Notes under the pieces: model-generated
Told to the model about the DNA's origin: nothing
Seen by the model: the letters and a program-made list of their open reading frames with translations, nothing else
Database searches by the model: none
Assembly (NCBI GenBank): GCA_021781255.1
Contig: JAJXXG010000360.1
Coordinates: forward strand, 1 to 15,149
DNA: 15,149 nt
Reading direction: 5' to 3'
Source: Acidobacteriota bacterium
GTDB taxonomy: Bacteria; Acidobacteriota; Terriglobia; Terriglobales; Acidobacteriaceae
Made by a program: the position numbers and the translations under genes
Part shown: positions 13,555 to 15,149 of the stretch, one piece after another
Position numbering within the stretch: position 1 is the stretch's first letter
Layout: every line of letters starts with the position of its first letter

Positions 13555-14733
13555 CTATGCTTCAGCGTGGACTGAAGCGGCCACTTTGGCAGGCGCGTGG
13601 CGCCACGCAAACAACGCGAGCGCCAGCGTGCGATAGAGCACGTGCGCAAACTTGGTGAGCGGCAACAGAGCCACCAGGTCCATGGCCAGCACCACGTGCG
13701 CAAAGAAGACGATGTGGCCAAGCGCTGTGGGCGAGGGCAGATAGACAACCACCTCGCAGAACAGGCCGGTTAGCACGGTCACCGTGAGCAGGACCGGGAA
13801 GAACCAGTCGGCAAAGCTGCTCCGCTGGTAGGGGTGCTCCTTGCCCTGCTTGCGGCGCAGCAGCACGAACGTCAGTCCATACAAGCAGACAAGGCCGCCG
13901 GCCGCGCCCAGAATGCGCGTGGGATACCAGGGCGGAACCACAGAGCCGATGGGCTTGAACAGAAAGTCCAGCGTGGTGGCCACCAGCATGGCCAGAAATC
14001 CACCCATGACCGATGCGTGAATGAGCCATGGCTGCTGGTACCACGGCTGAGCCGCACGCGCATCGGCGCCGCTCTCCGCAGCGCACTGCTGGAAGCGGCG
14101 ATGGAGCAGCGCATCCGCAGCCGCAGAGTATATGGCCGCAGGCAGCGCGCCAAGGTTGAGCGCAACGCCCTCGCTGCGGCGCTGCTGCCAGAAGCGCCAT
14201 GTCATGGATGCGACGCCGAAGAAGGCGCTGAGGCCGACCACGGCAAACAGCGCCACGCCGATGCTGTGAATCCACTCGCCGGGCAGAAAGTGGAAGAGCG
14301 GCAGATCCGGCCCACCGGTGTGCATCCTGCTGAGCAGCAGCGCGGAGAAGACCGCGGAGAACATTGCAAAGACAAGCAGATTGCCGACAATCGAGCGATT
14401 GGCCAGCGCAGCCAGCCCGGTGAAGTCGTAACGCGAGATGGCGTAGCTGCGCGCGGCAGCCATAAACGCCGCAGGATCGGCCTGGCGCGGGCATGTCTGC
14501 GTGCATTCGCCGCAGGCATAGCAGCGCCACAGTTCTTCGCTGGCCAGCAGTTCCTGCTCCATGTCAACCTGCGCCATGCGAATCATGCGGCGCGGAAAAC
14601 CGCCGGAGTCTTCCGCGAGCGGGCACACGGCCGTGCAGTTGCCGCACTGGAAGCAAGCGCTCACGTCAAGGCTGCTGCCTGCTCCATGCTTCTTGATCTT
14701 CTGTAGAAGGGATGTGTTGACTACGCGTGCCAT
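13555..14733 (-). CDS. QmoC-like fusion of HdrC-type ferredoxin and cytochrome b-type membrane domain
   Basis: This 392-residue inner-membrane electron carrier has two parts. Residues 1-100 hold two classical [4Fe-4S] motifs, Cys27/30/33/37 (CFQCGNCTAVCP) and Cys71/74/77/81 (CYACGECTQTCP), as in HdrC. Residues about 115-370 contain six predicted membrane helices (near 115-135, 157-177, 236-256, 272-292, 309-330 and 338-360). Histidines 156, 239, 340, 346 and 364 in or near these helices are candidate heme b ligands, as in HdrE/NarI. This HdrC-HdrE fusion and its length match QmoC, which links soluble flavin/FeS subunits to menaquinone. ATG 14733 has GGGAGAGAG upstream; the frame runs further but has no homology. 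QmoA/B or HdrA/B partners are not within the window. Confidence 0.9.
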   Translation of the reverse strand: MARVVNTSLLQKIKKHGAGSSLDVSACFQCGNCTAVCPLAEDSGGFPRRMIRMAQVDMEQELLASEELWRCYACGECTQTCPRQADPAAFMAAARSYAISRYDFTGLAALANRSIVGNLLVFAMFSAVFSALLLSRMHTGGPDLPLFHFLPGEWIHSIGVALFAVVGLSAFFGVASMTWRFWQQRRSEGVALNLGALPAAIYSAAADALLHRRFQQCAAESGADARAAQPWYQQPWLIHASVMGGFLAMLVATTLDFLFKPIGSVVPPWYPTRILGAAGGLVCLYGLTFVLLRRKQGKEHPYQRSSFADWFFPVLLTVTVLTGLFCEVVVYLPSPTALGHIVFFAHVVLAMDLVALLPLTKFAHVLYRTLALALFAWRHAPAKVAASVHAEA

Positions 14734-14752
14734 CGTGTTCTCTCTCCCGGCG

Positions 14753-15070
14753 CTAGTGAGCGGCCGCTGATTTCTCTTCCAGCGCAACGAGTGCGTAGAG
14801 CGGGTAATCTCCGTCTTCGCCCGCCTCTGCCACTTTGCCGTATTTGCGCATGCCGGTGACATGCCAGAGCGCTTCATCGGTGGGCATCTGGAGCGCAGTG
14901 GCGATTTGCGGAACAGTAGCCGGCTGTGCCTGCAGAAATTTGTGGATGGCCTTGCGCGCTGCAATCAGACGCTTCTGTGTCTGCCGCTTTTGCTCGCTGA
15001 CGCCGCCGATGGATACGCGAAGCGCTGCCAGCGCCTGCTTCTGTTCGGGGCTGAGTGTTCTCATTGCCAT
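14753..15070 (-). CDS. small winged-helix-like protein
   Basis: This 105-residue protein has no membrane segment, signal or cysteine. Residues 1-47 are highly helical and charged. Residues 48-98 look like a winged helix: PATVPQIATAL, then a second helix PTDEALWHVTGM, then a wing ending DYPLYAL. It might bind DNA, or use the fold for protein contact. The start ATG 15070 has GGAGAGGAAG upstream with good spacing; MAM gives a second ATG two codons on. It sits 19 nt before the QmoC-like gene and 33 nt after the preceding partial gene, so it is probably part of their operon. I do not recognise a named family. Confidence 0.8.
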   Translation of the reverse strand: MAMRTLSPEQKQALAALRVSIGGVSEQKRQTQKRLIAARKAIHKFLQAQPATVPQIATALQMPTDEALWHVTGMRKYGKVAEAGEDGDYPLYALVALEEKSAAAH

Positions 15071-15103
15071 GGTGTGCTTCCTCTCCGGTTCTGCCCGGCG
15101 CGT

Positions 15104-15149
15104 TTAGTGGATGGTGACCAGTTCCGACTCGCAGCTTCTTCCGGGTATG
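15104..15149 (-). CDS. C-terminal end of a gene cut by the window edge
   Basis: On the minus strand an open frame enters from the edge and ends at TAA (plus-strand TTA at 15104-15106). The last 14 residues read IPGRSCESELVTIH. The position, 33 nt before the winged-helix and QmoC-like genes on the same strand, makes it likely the upstream gene of the same operon, perhaps an HdrA/QmoA/QmoB-like subunit. Fourteen residues are too few to identify it. Confidence 0.5.
   Translation of the reverse strand, partial: IPGRSCESELVTIH

Overview
The window looks like chromosomal DNA of an Acidobacteriota member, probably class Terriglobia. This is inferred from high GC, a von Willebrand factor A (VWA) protein of the type common in that phylum, a secreted lipoprotein with a BON domain, and the style of the YacL-like and MoeZ-like genes. 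No 16S gene or database match was available to confirm it. No mobile element, CRISPR array or phage gene is visible.

Layout from left to right: the 3' part of a VWA-domain gene; a BON-domain lipoprotein gene ending at a hairpin terminator; a leftward tRNA-Cys(GCA); a long non-coding stretch. Then comes a rightward sulfur-related operon (about 2950-6187): an ArsR-type regulator, a sulfide:quinone oxidoreductase (SQR)-like flavoprotein, a DUF1641 protein, a TusE/DsrC-like sulfur carrier and a DsrE-like protein. After it lie a PhzF-like gene, a gap of about 460 bases, a degenerate receiver-domain protein, and a membrane PIN/TRAM protein (YacL type) ending at a strong bidirectional terminator.

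The right half is mostly leftward: a MoeZ-type E1-like/rhodanese fusion, a secreted protein built from two related halves, and a small NifX/NifB-type protein. A rightward PadR-type regulator with an unusual Cys/His-rich N-terminus follows. A second sulfur or redox cluster then runs leftward to the edge: a DsrE2-type protein, a QmoC-like fusion of an HdrC-type ferredoxin and a cytochrome b-type membrane domain, a small winged-helix protein, and the last 14 codons of another gene.

A working model, by inference: sulfide or a related reduced sulfur species is oxidised at the membrane by the SQR-like protein. Persulfide sulfur is passed through DsrE-type and TusE-type carriers. The QmoC-like subunit links a heterodisulfide-reductase-like soluble partner, encoded outside the window, to the quinone pool. 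ArsR and PadR regulators, both with cysteines in unusual places, may sense redox state or persulfide. The TusE/DsrC-like protein keeps only the penultimate cysteine, so it should behave as a one-thiol sulfur carrier and not as a DsrC that cycles through an internal disulfide or trisulfide.
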